NCBI GenBank assembly: GCA_003569145.1
Contig: BGOH01000008.1
Coordinates: 31,110-95,109, forward strand
Length of the DNA stretch: 64,000 nucleotides
From: Clavibacter sp.
Lineage (GTDB): Bacteria > Actinomycetota > Actinomycetes > Nanopelagicales > Nanopelagicaceae
Direction: 5' to 3'
Shown: piece after piece, positions 9,737 to 18,869 of the stretch
How positions within the stretch are numbered: position 1 is the stretch's first letter
How the letters are laid out: the number at the start of each line of letters is the position of its first letter
Translations under genes and position numbers: made by a program
The notes under the pieces: model-generated
What the model was told of the DNA's origin: nothing
The model's database searches: none
Seen by the model: only the letters and a program-made list of their open reading frames with translations

Positions 9737-11044
9737 CTAGCCGCGAGGCTGAATAACTGCAATGTCAGCAATTGGCTTTGTGGCACTCTCAAGGTTTGTA
9801 CTTGGCGCAATACCAAGGCGAGCAACCCCATCACCACTTATCCAACTCATCGCTGCAACAACCGGGGTTGCGCTACTAATGGTTAACAGCCTGGCATTTG
9901 GTGGAACTCGCCAATTAACGATCTCATCACCTCGAATCAATTCACTATTGCTCTTGCCCCCTCTATCTCTCCAAACTATGGAGAGGATAACTTTCTCCCC
10001 GACAAAGCTAATCACTGGTTCAAGGCCATAAATATTAAATGAAACGGTATTAAAGCTCTGACTTGGAGCGCTCCAAGTAAAGTCTGAAACTGATCCGCTC
10101 TTAACCTCAGATAGAACCGATGCAACTATCTCCTCAGTTGCGCTAACTTTTAGAGCAAATGCTTTGCTGCCGAAATCAACGCTGCTTAGATCAATATCTG
10201 TAACTTCTCGAGCATTAAGTGATATCTCGCCAATTCCAACCGGAACATAGACGCCATCAGGTGAGATGATTTCAACACTTGCGCGTGCATCAACTTCTCC
10301 AACGCTCATCAGCCTCAAGGTATGTTTGATTGAACTACTAGAACCCAGTTTGACGGCAAGACCTGCAATTACTAATTCTTTACTTGCCTCTGACATTGCT
10401 GGAACAAAGTCTCCGCCAATGTTGCTTAAGCCGCGCACTCGCTCATCTAGAAGATATGAAGTGATGCGACCACTTCGAGTTTCAACCTTTAAAACTATTC
10501 GCTCAGAACCAGGTGAGAGTGAGTCGATTCGAACAACTTTCTCAGATGAGGCTTTAACTGTTACTGGAAGGCTCTGACTAGCCCCACTTTCAGAGTAAGC
10601 GGTTAGATCAATTAGGGCATCACTTAAACCACTATTGATCATAATTAACTTTGATTGACTTGTGACATTAGCTGTACCACCAACAAACCAATTTATCGGG
10701 CCGCTAATAGTGCAGGTAGCAGCGCTACTCCACTTGCCAGATCTGGTCATAATTACATTGGTATTTGCAGGATTTCCAGCAACCAAAATTGCTCCGCGAT
10801 TAAGTGGATAGCTTCCCGAGCCATTCTTCTTTAGCTCTGCACTAGGTTGATTGATATTTCTTATCTCAATATTTTTAGTCGCAAGCAGTGCAGTTGCTTT
10901 CGCTCCAGATACTCCAGCAGGACACGCCGTTGCTGGATATGACTGAGTAACAACAGAATTAGAAGAGCTCTGAGGTAGTAGGTGAGCAATATGGGCAATT
11001 ATGATAAAAATCAAAAGTGCAAAGCTGGCGCGCGTCTCTTTCAT
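9737..11044 (-). CDS. DUF5719 family secreted/anchored protein
   Basis: 435 residues starting with a signal-anchor segment (ASFALLIFIIIAHIAHLLP, about 6-24), then a predicted beta-rich extracellular body with many Ser/Thr/Val strands and no catalytic motif that I recognise. DUF5719 proteins occur next to a large GT2 glycosyltransferase in actinobacteria. The ATG overlaps the stop of the upstream glycosyltransferase by four bases, so the two are translationally coupled and probably act together at the cell envelope. Function unknown. Confidence 0.75.
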   Translation of the reverse strand: MKETRASFALLIFIIIAHIAHLLPQSSSNSVVTQSYPATACPAGVSGAKATALLATKNIEIRNINQPSAELKKNGSGSYPLNRGAILVAGNPANTNVIMTRSGKWSSAATCTISGPINWFVGGTANVTSQSKLIMINSGLSDALIDLTAYSESGASQSLPVTVKASSEKVVRIDSLSPGSERIVLKVETRSGRITSYLLDERVRGLSNIGGDFVPAMSEASKELVIAGLAVKLGSSSSIKHTLRLMSVGEVDARASVEIISPDGVYVPVGIGEISLNAREVTDIDLSSVDFGSKAFALKVSATEEIVASVLSEVKSGSVSDFTWSAPSQSFNTVSFNIYGLEPVISFVGEKVILSIVWRDRGGKSNSELIRGDEIVNWRVPPNARLLTISSATPVVAAMSWISGDGVARLGIAPSTNLESATKPIADIAVIQPRG

Positions 11045-14000
11045 GCCAACTCCTGCTCACTCATCTGACTTCTCCTGCGGCGAGCAGGAAGAGCGAGAAT
11101 AATTAAGGTCAGAAAGGTCAATAGTTGTAGCGAGACCCAGGCTCTTCTTGAGGTGCCGTCATGGAAGATTAGGAAATCTCCCGGTTCTGAAACATAAAAC
11201 CTTGGTACTCCATTTTCAGTTTGGGTTAAAGGTAGATAGGTTCCATTAAGAAGCATCTTCCAGCGATTGTCATACTTTTCAGTAATTATTATTACGCCAG
11301 CAGATGTAAGGGTTCCTGCTGCACCAACTTCACCACTTGGTAGGACTGAATAGCTTCCATCTTGAGATAGAAATGAGATATGGCCTAGCGCTCCTGGAAC
11401 TTTCCAGGTTATTCCTTCATCAGTTGAGGCAGCTCTAGTAAATCCACCTGCGCCATCAATAGTTCTTACTAGCTCTTCATTAATCGGATTTGCTAAAAAG
11501 AGATACCGAATTCCAAACTCAGCAAAGACTTTACTGCTACTAACTCCAGATCCAGCAATTAGATCATTTATTGCCTTAGTTACTACTGGAGCAAGTCCTG
11601 TTATGACATCGGCTTGTCCCAGTTGCAGATCTTTATCTCGAGCGATGAAATATTTCACCTTTGAAGACTCTGCTCTCAAAACTAAAGTCTTATAACGTCC
11701 CTCAGTCTGGGCGCTAGCACTTAAAAAGGCAGGAAGTGCAGATTTTGAATTGGCTTGAACTGGAGCGCTATTAGCCGATCCCAACCACCATGTAGCTGAG
11801 GCAAGAATGGAGAGCGCAGAAATCAGGGAGGTAAAGCCAAGGAGAATATGGCGATAATCAATATTAGATTGGCTAAGGCTAGGTAGATAGTTATCAATCA
11901 TTATTACTGCTGCAAGTAGCGCAGTTAAGGTTGGAATAACTAGAAGCGACCCAACCCAGAGTTGCTCTGGGGTGAAACTGCCATGGCCTGAAACCTGCCT
12001 TGAACCAAGTAGCGCTGCAATGGCGATAAAAAATAGCGCCACCTCTCCTAATCTTGCTGTCTTACTAACAAAGATAGCTATTACAGCAATAAGAAGTATC
12101 GGCGAAATAATCCAAATCGGTGGAGCTCCAACTCCACCAGGATTTCCTAGAAGCAATGAAAGGACTTCGCCTCCCGCCAGGCTTAAACCAGGATCAAGAA
12201 GGATTCTTGAAGGATGAAGAATGAATTCAATAGACCAAGGGGCGTTAACAATTAGAGGAGTAATTGTCACCGCAATACGGCGGGCATTTCTTCTATCAAA
12301 GACTAATTTATCCATCGCATTATTTTTAGAATTAAATGCAATTACATCAAAGATCACCAAAATAATCTGCCAGAGAAGAATTGACATAAATGTCATTGGT
12401 GAGAAGGCGCAGACAAAGGTCAATAACAGCGCAATCCAGAAAGTTTTTCGCCAAGATAGATTCTCAAGTTGCTCGAGTCCAAATAGCGATCTAATCAACC
12501 AGGGTCCAATTACCACTAATACTAAGGTTCCAACTCTGCCGCTATTAATAGCGCTTAACGTGGTTGGCGAAAAGGTATAAAGCAGAGCTGCAATGAGAGC
12601 AAGAAAGTGGAGATTAGTAAATTTCTTTGCAAGTAGATATGAACCCCAAAGCGCTAGTGGAACTGCGCAAAGAAATAATCCAGTAATAAATAGTGAGGAG
12701 TTTGCCCCAGTAAGTAATGAGCCAAATCCAATGTAGGCAACCCAAGGCGGCGCGCTAGTGCTTGAGCCAAGGCCTACGGTATGCCAAGAATCGGAATACA
12801 TTGAAAATAGTTCAAAGGCTTTTGTAGGCGTTGCTGCTAGAGCGCCACCAACTATCGCTCCAAAGCGATTACGGGAGGCAATCAAGGTCAATAAAATAAC
12901 AAGTAGTGAAACGCTAAGTATTGGTCGGCGAGTTAGCCATCTAATTGGTGATGGAGCCTGAACTAAATCAATATCAGCATTTTCTAGAGCTTCATCATTT
13001 AAATCTAGGGCCGAGCTAGTAACCCCACTTTCTTCATATATAGATGAGCGGCGCCAACTGCGAGAAATAGCAGAGCCAGCTCGCTCAATTGCTAATTGCA
13101 GCTGCGATCCTCTAGGTGGAACGAAGCGCGAGATAACTCTTGATGAAACTAAGCGATTCTTTCTGCGCTTTGCTCTAGCTCTAAATAAGTCCTGCGGCTG
13201 CAAAATAACCAGAGCAACAGCTGCAATTTCATCTAAGGCATATCCTGGAAGTTTTGCTAGCAGATAACCAATTGCGCGAAATAGAGATGCTGAAAGAAGT
13301 TGTAGGGCAATTAGCGGCAGGAGCCACCAAGATGTGTTGGCCATCAAAACATATGCCGCATGTCTGCGATCTAGAAGAAGTGGGCGATGAAGAAATGCAT
13401 CTGAGACATCAATTCGCCGACGTTCATTAGAAGCTGCTTCAGCGTGATATGCAACCGCCTTTGGAACAGCGATTACTGAGTGGCCTGCAGTATGCACGCG
13501 CCAACCAAAATCAACATCATCTCTAAATAAAGAAAGTTCTGGATCAAATCCATCTAACTCTTCAAAGACATCGCGGCGAATTAATGCGCCAGCAGTGCTA
13601 ACAGCTAAAACTTCACTGACTCCATCATGCTGGCCTTGATCGGCTTCGCGATATTCAAGTCCGGTCCAGCGAGCGCCATTAGAGGCGATACTTATCCCTA
13701 GCTCTAATAAGTGGTTTCGATCATGCCAGCCGCGCAATTTGGGCCCAGCCATTGCAACTGCTGGTCGCTCATCAAGGGCTGCTAAGAGCTCTTTTAGCGC
13801 GTATGCATCTGGTGCGCAATCATCATGAATCAGCCAGAGCCACTCTGTTTCTGATTCATCTCCTCGTTTAACTCTTGAATTACCAAGAGCTTCTTTAATT
13901 GCTGCGCCAAAACCAGTTTCTTTAGCAGTCGAGATTGTGGCAATACCAGCGCCTCGCAGTAACTTTACAGAACTATCTTCAGAGCCAGTATCGATAGCAA

Positions 14001-14118
14001 TTATTTGATCTATTGCCCGCTTCTGCTTGGCAAGAGATGCAACAACTTCAGGTAACCAGAGAGCTCCATTGTGAGAGACGATGATTGCGGTGACAAAGTT
14101 ATTATCCAAAGTAGGCAT
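11041..14118 (-). CDS. Large membrane glycosyltransferase, GT2 family
   Basis: 1025 residues. The N-terminal part (about 8-300) is a GT2 catalytic domain: VSHNGALWLPEVV, DTGSEDSS at 43-50, and the metal-binding HDDCAPD at 98-104, followed by an LFRDDVDFGWR motif. A long C-terminal part (about 400-1000) has ten or more membrane segments, resembling GT-C-like or PMT-like multipass proteins. It probably transfers a sugar to an envelope acceptor, coupled with the DUF5719 partner. Substrate cannot be read from sequence. Conserved actinobacterial neighbourhood of manB and whiB. Confidence 0.85.
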   Translation of the reverse strand: MPTLDNNFVTAIIVSHNGALWLPEVVASLAKQKRAIDQIIAIDTGSEDSSVKLLRGAGIATISTAKETGFGAAIKEALGNSRVKRGDESETEWLWLIHDDCAPDAYALKELLAALDERPAVAMAGPKLRGWHDRNHLLELGISIASNGARWTGLEYREADQGQHDGVSEVLAVSTAGALIRRDVFEELDGFDPELSLFRDDVDFGWRVHTAGHSVIAVPKAVAYHAEAASNERRRIDVSDAFLHRPLLLDRRHAAYVLMANTSWWLLPLIALQLLSASLFRAIGYLLAKLPGYALDEIAAVALVILQPQDLFRARAKRRKNRLVSSRVISRFVPPRGSQLQLAIERAGSAISRSWRRSSIYEESGVTSSALDLNDEALENADIDLVQAPSPIRWLTRRPILSVSLLVILLTLIASRNRFGAIVGGALAATPTKAFELFSMYSDSWHTVGLGSSTSAPPWVAYIGFGSLLTGANSSLFITGLFLCAVPLALWGSYLLAKKFTNLHFLALIAALLYTFSPTTLSAINSGRVGTLVLVVIGPWLIRSLFGLEQLENLSWRKTFWIALLLTFVCAFSPMTFMSILLWQIILVIFDVIAFNSKNNAMDKLVFDRRNARRIAVTITPLIVNAPWSIEFILHPSRILLDPGLSLAGGEVLSLLLGNPGGVGAPPIWIISPILLIAVIAIFVSKTARLGEVALFFIAIAALLGSRQVSGHGSFTPEQLWVGSLLVIPTLTALLAAVIMIDNYLPSLSQSNIDYRHILLGFTSLISALSILASATWWLGSANSAPVQANSKSALPAFLSASAQTEGRYKTLVLRAESSKVKYFIARDKDLQLGQADVITGLAPVVTKAINDLIAGSGVSSSKVFAEFGIRYLFLANPINEELVRTIDGAGGFTRAASTDEGITWKVPGALGHISFLSQDGSYSVLPSGEVGAAGTLTSAGVIIITEKYDNRWKMLLNGTYLPLTQTENGVPRFYVSEPGDFLIFHDGTSRRAWVSLQLLTFLTLIILALPARRRRSQMSEQELA

Positions 14119-14205
14119 TACACCGCCTCTTGTTTAAATAAAAAGTTAGACCAGTTTTCCTTAACTCTTCTAGTTAATAACTTGGAATTCTTATTGTTAT
14201 TAGAT

Positions 14206-14499
14206 TTAAGCTGGACGGCGCTTAAGGCGACGGCGTTCACGCTCTGATAGTCCGCCCCAGATTCCAAAGCGCTCATCATGTGCCAGAGCGTATTCAAGAC
14301 ACTCTTGTCTGACCTCACATGAGAGACAAACTCGCTTAGCCTCACGGGTTGAACCACCTTTTTCAGGGAAGAAAGCTTCCGGATCGGTTTGGGCACATAG
14401 CGCTCGCTCTTGCCACGATAGCTCAACGATCTCGCCATTTCCCAATTGGATACTTGGACCAGGAATGAAAGTCTGCTCTATTCGACGAGCATCAGTCAT
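14206..14499 (-). CDS. WhiB-family iron-sulfur transcriptional regulator (WhiB2/WhmD-like)
   Basis: 97 residues with the four cluster-binding cysteines at 35, 58, 61 and 67 (spacing C-x22-C-x2-C-x5-C), the GIWGG turn at 79-83 and a basic C-terminal RERRRLKRR DNA-contact tail. WhiB proteins bind the housekeeping sigma factor region 4 and act as Fe-S sensors; WhiB2/WhmD is needed for septation. Location beside manB/DUF3499/glycosyltransferase matches the whiB2 locus of mycobacteria, so that subfamily is likely. ATG at 14499 chosen. Confidence 0.93.
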   Translation of the reverse strand: MTDARRIEQTFIPGPSIQLGNGEIVELSWQERALCAQTDPEAFFPEKGGSTREAKRVCLSCEVRQECLEYALAHDERFGIWGGLSERERRRLKRRPA

Positions 14500-14501
14500 C
14501 A

Positions 14502-14507
14502 GTTATA
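14502..14507 (-). promoter_or_regulatory. Possible -10 box for whiB
   Basis: TATAAC on the minus strand ends three bases before the whiB ATG. If used as a -10 element it would start transcription at about the start codon or just inside it, so the whiB mRNA would be leaderless or nearly so. No clear -35 was identified. Weak evidence. Confidence 0.3.
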
Positions 14508-14512
14508 CCCCT

Positions 14513-14542
14513 AAAAAACAGAGCCCACGCCTGATGGTGGGC
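14513..14542 (-). terminator. Rho-independent terminator after the sugar nucleotidyltransferase gene
   Basis: On the minus strand GCCCAC (14542-14537) pairs with GTGGGC (14528-14523) around an eight-base loop, followed by CTCTG and six T residues (14518-14513). It sits between the end of the nucleotidyltransferase gene (14662) and whiB, so it would separate the two transcription units. Confidence 0.65.
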
Positions 14543-14661
14543 CTACTAGGACCTAATTACACGCTTGTTATTCGGATGTGTCAAGTTGATGGCCACTTTT
14601 TTTGGGTAGAAATTAATCCCCGATTTGTCGATTTTTCCCTTAATTTTGGGGCAAAAGTGGG

Positions 14662-15639
14662 CTAATTACTGATTATTTTCTCAAATATTTTTTCATTGCT
14701 TGCTATTGAAACATTAGGTGCGATATAGCAATTATCAATTATCGAACCATCACCAATACTCGCCCCTGCCGAAATAATTGAGCCCTTAATTTGGCAGTTC
14801 GCTCCAATTACTGCTCCAGATTCAATTGCAGAACCATCAGAAATTATTGCTGTGGCATCCACCGCTGCATCTTTAGCGATCATTACTCCATAAACTACTC
14901 CCCTAGTTGCAGGTGATATCGCAGGATTTAAAATCAAATCTCTTGAAGCTTTGATATATGAAGCTGGGGTCCCCATGTCAATCCAATATGAGTCATCGAC
15001 ATATCCATATAGAGCGCCCTTGCTCTTTAAAAGTTCTGGAAAAGTCTGCCTCTCAACACTTACGACGCTATCTTGGGGGATCTGCGCAATTGCGCTTCTA
15101 TTAAAAATATAACAACCAGCATTAATAGTATTAACCTTTGGCTGATCCATCTTTTCCAGAAACTCTAATACCTTGCCATCTTGATCAAGTGGAACGCAGC
15201 CATAAGCACGGGCATCATCAACTCTTACTAAGTGCAGAGTCACATCAGCGCCCTTGCTTTCATGAAACTGCGCCTGCGCTCTTAGATCATGGCCACTTAA
15301 AACATCACCATTAAAAATAAAGACAGATTCATCTTCTGCTAGGTTTAAAAACTTTGCTGCATTTGAGATTGCTCCGCCAGTTCCTAGGGGTTGCTTCTCT
15401 ATTGCATACTTAATTGAAATGCCAAACTTTGAGCCATCGCCAAAGTAAGGCTCGAAAACCTCAGCTAGATATGAAGTTGCAAGGACTATCTCAGTGACTC
15501 CAGCTGCTTGAGCTCTAGCAATTTGATGCTCTGTAACTGGTGCTCCTGCAACTTTTAGCATCGGCTTTGGAGTATTTTTTGTAAGTTCTGCAAGGCGAGT
15601 TCCTCTGCCACCAACGAGCAAAATAGCCTTATTTATCAT
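14662..15639 (-). CDS. Sugar-1-phosphate nucleotidyltransferase (GDP-mannose pyrophosphorylase type)
   Basis: 325 residues. The Rossmann-like N-terminus has the signature LLVGGRGTRLAELT (about 7-20) with KPMLKVAGAP, and the metal-binding FNGDVL. The C-terminal part has hexapeptide-like left-handed-helix repeats (GANCQIKGSIISAGASIGDGSIIDNCYI). This is the architecture of ManC/Mpg1 and GlmU-like enzymes. With manB nearby a GDP-mannose role is plausible, though other NDP-sugars are possible. Its ATG overlaps the dapC stop by four bases. Confidence 0.8.
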   Translation of the reverse strand: MINKAILLVGGRGTRLAELTKNTPKPMLKVAGAPVTEHQIARAQAAGVTEIVLATSYLAEVFEPYFGDGSKFGISIKYAIEKQPLGTGGAISNAAKFLNLAEDESVFIFNGDVLSGHDLRAQAQFHESKGADVTLHLVRVDDARAYGCVPLDQDGKVLEFLEKMDQPKVNTINAGCYIFNRSAIAQIPQDSVVSVERQTFPELLKSKGALYGYVDDSYWIDMGTPASYIKASRDLILNPAISPATRGVVYGVMIAKDAAVDATAIISDGSAIESGAVIGANCQIKGSIISAGASIGDGSIIDNCYIAPNVSIASNEKIFEKIISN

Positions 15640-16709
15640 CGATTTACCGCCGCGATGATACGAGAGGCTGCACTTGAAATATTCTCATCGCTAGCAGTTA
15701 GGGCGATGCGCACACATCGATCGCCTTTACTTCCATAGAAACTTCCTGGCGTAACAAGTATTCCTATTTCTGCAAACCAATTCACGCTATCCCAATCTTT
15801 TTCATCTCTGCTACACCAGATGTATAACCCAGCTTCTGAAAACTCAATTTTAAATCCTGCTGCTATTAGCGCTTTGGCAAGCACCTCTCGCCTTGCTTGA
15901 TATCTTCCTGCCTGCTTATCAACATGGCTCTGATCTGAGAGCGCGATGGCCATTGACTTTTGAATCGGGAGCGGAAGCATCATCCCCATATGTTTTCTAA
16001 TCTCTAGTAATTGCGCTATCAATTTAGGATCACCAGCAACAAATGCCCCTCTATAGCCCGCCATATTTGATCGCTTTGAGAGCGAATGAACCGCCAGCAC
16101 TGAGGTGTTATCACCATTTGCGATTGCCAAAATAGATTGAGCTTTAATTCCATTGGTAAAGGGCAGATAACACTCATCGCTTGCAAGAGTTGCACCAGAT
16201 TTTCTTGCCCAGGTGAGGCAGGCCTCGAGTTCTTCCCTGCTATGCACCCGACCTGTTGGATTTGATGGTGAATTAATCCAAGCTAAATCAGCTTTCTTGG
16301 GCCAGGAATTGGCATCAATTCCAACTTCAAGGACTTCTGCTCTAGCCAGTAGCGCTCCGACTTTATAAGTCGGGTAGGCAATTTCTGGAATTAAAACTGA
16401 TTTAGCCTCCAGTAGATATGCCAAAAGGGCAACTAATTCCTTTGAACCAATTGTTGGCAGCACATCAAAGTCGCCACTTGCGCCGAGTGTTTCAACGCAA
16501 TATTTCTTTAGCGCCTCTCTAAGCGCTGCACTTCCAGTGGTTAATGGATAGCTTGGTGAATCACTGCTTGATTTAAGTTCTTCTTGAATGAAATCTGGGG
16601 TGGGATCAACTGGAGTTCCCTGGGAGAGATCAATGATTCCCTGGCTATGGGCTCGAGCTTTTTGCCCATATGGCGCTAGGGCATCCCAAGGAAAATCAGG
16701 GAGTTTTAT
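15636..16709 (-). CDS. dapC: Succinyldiaminopimelate aminotransferase DapC, with no ATG/GTG/TTG start
   Basis: PLP-dependent aminotransferase of lysine/peptidoglycan-precursor synthesis. Seen: SPSNPTG, the PLP lysine in HSLSKRSNMAGYRG, and the C-terminal Arg motif DRCVRIALT. Homologues begin with xLPxFPWDxL; here that N-terminus (KLPDFPWDALAPYG) is intact but the frame contains no ATG, GTG or TTG between a TAG stop at 16718-16716 and an internal GTG at 16463. The best-placed codon is AUA at 16709, ten bases after the ferredoxin stop. Beginning at 16463 would delete about 80 conserved residues. Product certain, start uncertain. Confidence 0.85.
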   Translation of the reverse strand: MKLPDFPWDALAPYGQKARAHSQGIIDLSQGTPVDPTPDFIQEELKSSSDSPSYPLTTGSAALREALKKYCVETLGASGDFDVLPTIGSKELVALLAYLLEAKSVLIPEIAYPTYKVGALLARAEVLEVGIDANSWPKKADLAWINSPSNPTGRVHSREELEACLTWARKSGATLASDECYLPFTNGIKAQSILAIANGDNTSVLAVHSLSKRSNMAGYRGAFVAGDPKLIAQLLEIRKHMGMMLPLPIQKSMAIALSDQSHVDKQAGRYQARREVLAKALIAAGFKIEFSEAGLYIWCSRDEKDWDSVNWFAEIGILVTPGSFYGSKGDRCVRIALTASDENISSAASRIIAAVNR

Positions 16710-16719
16710 CTTCGCCTAC

Positions 16720-17046
16720 TTACTCGCCTGCAGGTTTTTTCTGAATCTGCAGAAGGACTGGATGATCTTTGCCAACTCTTCCAACTTTTGCTGCCCCACC
16801 AGGTGAGCCTAATTCGTCAAAGAATTCTGCATTAACTTCCTTATATTCACTGTATTGCGCTGGAACATCATCTTCATAATAAATCGCCTCAACGGGGCAA
16901 ACTGGTTCACATGCGCCGCAATCCACACACTCATCAGGTTGGATATACATCATTCGATCGCCCTCATAGATGCAATCAACGGGGCACTCTTCAATACATG
17001 ATTTATCCATTACATCTACACAGGGAAGGGCGATGATGTATGTCAC
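16720..17046 (-). CDS. Ferredoxin, 7Fe/8Fe type (FdxC-like)
   Basis: 108-residue cytosolic electron carrier. Eight cysteines at 9, 17, 21, 25, 40, 43, 46 and 50 give the bacterial dicluster pattern (SCIEECPVDC and CVDCGACEPVCP), followed by the acidic tail typical of actinobacterial FdxA/FdxC. GTG start supported by AAAGGAG six bases upstream. The pair ferredoxin-dapC is conserved in mycobacteria. Here dapC follows almost directly. Confidence 0.95.
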   Translation of the reverse strand: MTYIIALPCVDVMDKSCIEECPVDCIYEGDRMMYIQPDECVDCGACEPVCPVEAIYYEDDVPAQYSEYKEVNAEFFDELGSPGGAAKVGRVGKDHPVLLQIQKKPAGE

Positions 17047-17102
17047 CTGAGACTCCTTTCAGAGAAAATCTAAAAGATATAAACACCGAATTGGCATAAG
17101 CG

Positions 17103-18554
17103 ATGCTTACATTGCAGGGCCTAATCCTACAAAATAAGGGGGTGAAGCGCGAGCCAAAACCAAATAATGGGCTACATATCTATGACACTTTAGAGCGAAA
17201 AGTGCTGCCTATTACTGCAAGCGATGGCCAAGTGGTGAGAATCTACTGCTGCGGACCAACTGTTTATCGCGACGCTCACGTTGGCAATCTAAGGACTTTT
17301 TTGCTTAGTGATTTAGTCCGCAGGACTCTGGAGTTCTCTGGTTTGAAAGTCAAGATGGTACAAAACATTACCGATGTTGGCCATATGAGTGAAGATTTTG
17401 AAGAAGATAAAATGTTGGCCCAATCTAAACTTGAAAAGCGAGATCCATACTCTATTGCAAGAGAGTATGAAGAGAAGTTTCATAAAGACTTAGCAAGGCT
17501 AAACATTCTCCCAGCTCATAACTATCCCAGAGCAAGTGAGTGCATCGAAATGATGCTTGAACATATTGCGAAATTAACTGAACTTGAACTTGCCTATCAA
17601 GGTGATGATTCCTCAATTTATTTCGATAGTACTAAGTTTGATAGTTATGGCCAGTTAAGTGGAAATCGCCTAGATGCGCTCAAGCCTGGTCATCGCTATG
17701 AATATGTTGAAGCTGGAGCAAAGAGATTTCATGCCGATTGGGCCCTTTGGAAAGCGGCCGGTAATCGTAAAGAGATGATCTGGCAGACAGCTTATGGTCC
17801 AGGATTTCCTGGCTGGCATATTGAATGTTCTGCAATGTCGCTTCATTATCTGCAAGGACATGTCGATCTACATATTGGTGGCATTGATCTTAGATTCCCC
17901 CATCATGAAAACGAGAGAGCCCAATCAAATCCTTTAGTCAAAGGTGAAGCAGTTAGTGCCTGGCTTCATGGCGAGCATCTCTTATTTGAAGGAAGAAAGA
18001 TGTCAAAGAGTTCTGGAAATGTGGTTCTGCTCTCTGATGTAATCACGCGCGGGTTTGATCCACTTTCATTGCGTTTTTGCTTTCTTGAAAACCGCTATCG
18101 CTCTCAGATGGATTTATCCTGGAACTCAATAAGCGCAGCGCACTCAACATTGCAGCGCTTGAGAGCTAAATATCAACAATGGAAATTAGCGCCTAGGGAT
18201 TATTCAGATGAAGCTAGCGCATTTGTACTGGCAATTCTTGCTCACTTCCAGGCAGATTTAGATACTCCCCAAGTGATGATCAAGCTCAGATCCCTTGAAA
18301 AGGATGATCAATTTTCAGATGGCCAGAAGGCAGCGATTTTAGAAAATCTTGAACCACTTCTTGCTCTAAAACTACTGGAAGAGATGCCGATTAAAGAGCT
18401 GCCCGATGAAGCCAGAGTCTTGTTAGAGGCAAGACAGAGAGCGCGAGAAAACAAGGATTTTGCTTTAAGTGATCAATTGCGAGATCAACTTCTCTTACTT
18501 GGAATTGCAATAAACGATTCACCATCGGGCCAGAGCTGGAGCTGGAGGAGTTAG
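17103..18554 (+). CDS. cysS: Cysteine--tRNA ligase
   Basis: Class I aminoacyl-tRNA synthetase charging tRNA-Cys. Zinc ligands: Cys50 in YCCGPTVY, Cys in GWHIECSAM, and HHENE. The HIGH-like motif is DAHVGN and the KMSKS loop is RKMSKSSGN. 483 residues with a complete anticodon-binding tail. The mycothiol ligase MshC is a paralogue; the length, full C-terminal domain and THIGH details here favour CysS. The first 20 residues before HIYDTLERK are unusually long, so translation may begin at the GTG at 17142. Confidence 0.92.
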   Translation: MLTLQGLILQNKGVKREPKPNNGLHIYDTLERKVLPITASDGQVVRIYCCGPTVYRDAHVGNLRTFLLSDLVRRTLEFSGLKVKMVQNITDVGHMSEDFEEDKMLAQSKLEKRDPYSIAREYEEKFHKDLARLNILPAHNYPRASECIEMMLEHIAKLTELELAYQGDDSSIYFDSTKFDSYGQLSGNRLDALKPGHRYEYVEAGAKRFHADWALWKAAGNRKEMIWQTAYGPGFPGWHIECSAMSLHYLQGHVDLHIGGIDLRFPHHENERAQSNPLVKGEAVSAWLHGEHLLFEGRKMSKSSGNVVLLSDVITRGFDPLSLRFCFLENRYRSQMDLSWNSISAAHSTLQRLRAKYQQWKLAPRDYSDEASAFVLAILAHFQADLDTPQVMIKLRSLEKDDQFSDGQKAAILENLEPLLALKLLEEMPIKELPDEARVLLEARQRARENKDFALSDQLRDQLLLLGIAINDSPSGQSWSWRS

Positions 18555-18557
18555 AAC

Positions 18558-18869
18558 TTAAATCCTCTTAAGTAGGCGCCAGGAAATAAGCGCTGCTCCC
18601 CCAAATACAAAAAGATTTCCATAAGCATTTGCTTCAATTAGAACTTCGCCGCCATTACCAAGACTTGAAGCTCTAACAATTACAAATAGCCAACCAAAGG
18701 CAAAGAGTGCGAGTGATAACTTAGAGAGATACATATTTCTAACTAATCGAAGTCCAATAAATAGCGCCAGTAATGAAACTATTAACCCAAAAGGTCTATA
18801 TGCATTATGCAGAAATGTTCCAGAGACCCCAACTAAGGCTCCAAAGAGCAAACTAATCAAAGACTTCAT
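18558..18869 (-). CDS. Small membrane protein (DUF6113/Rv1171-like)
   Basis: 103 residues with about four hydrophobic segments (6-22, 29-42, 50-67, 83-97). It overlaps the mshB stop by four bases (ATGA). In mycobacteria a small membrane protein, Rv1171, follows mshB in the same position, which is the main reason for the family suggestion. Function unknown. Convergent with cysS, three bases between the stops. Confidence 0.65.
   Translation of the reverse strand: MKSLISLLFGALVGVSGTFLHNAYRPFGLIVSLLALFIGLRLVRNMYLSKLSLALFAFGWLFVIVRASSLGNGGEVLIEANAYGNLFVFGGAALISWRLLKRI

Noticed and set aside
14118..14438. 106-residue open frame on the minus strand overlapping whiB
   Set aside because: It overlaps the whiB gene in another frame, has no family motif, and the whiB frame has all four cluster cysteines. 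Considered a shadow.
17103..18554. Reading the synthetase as mycothiol ligase MshC because mshB is near
   Set aside because: Length 483 with full anticodon-binding tail, standard CysRS zinc ligands and motifs; MshC is shorter (about 410) and lacks that tail.
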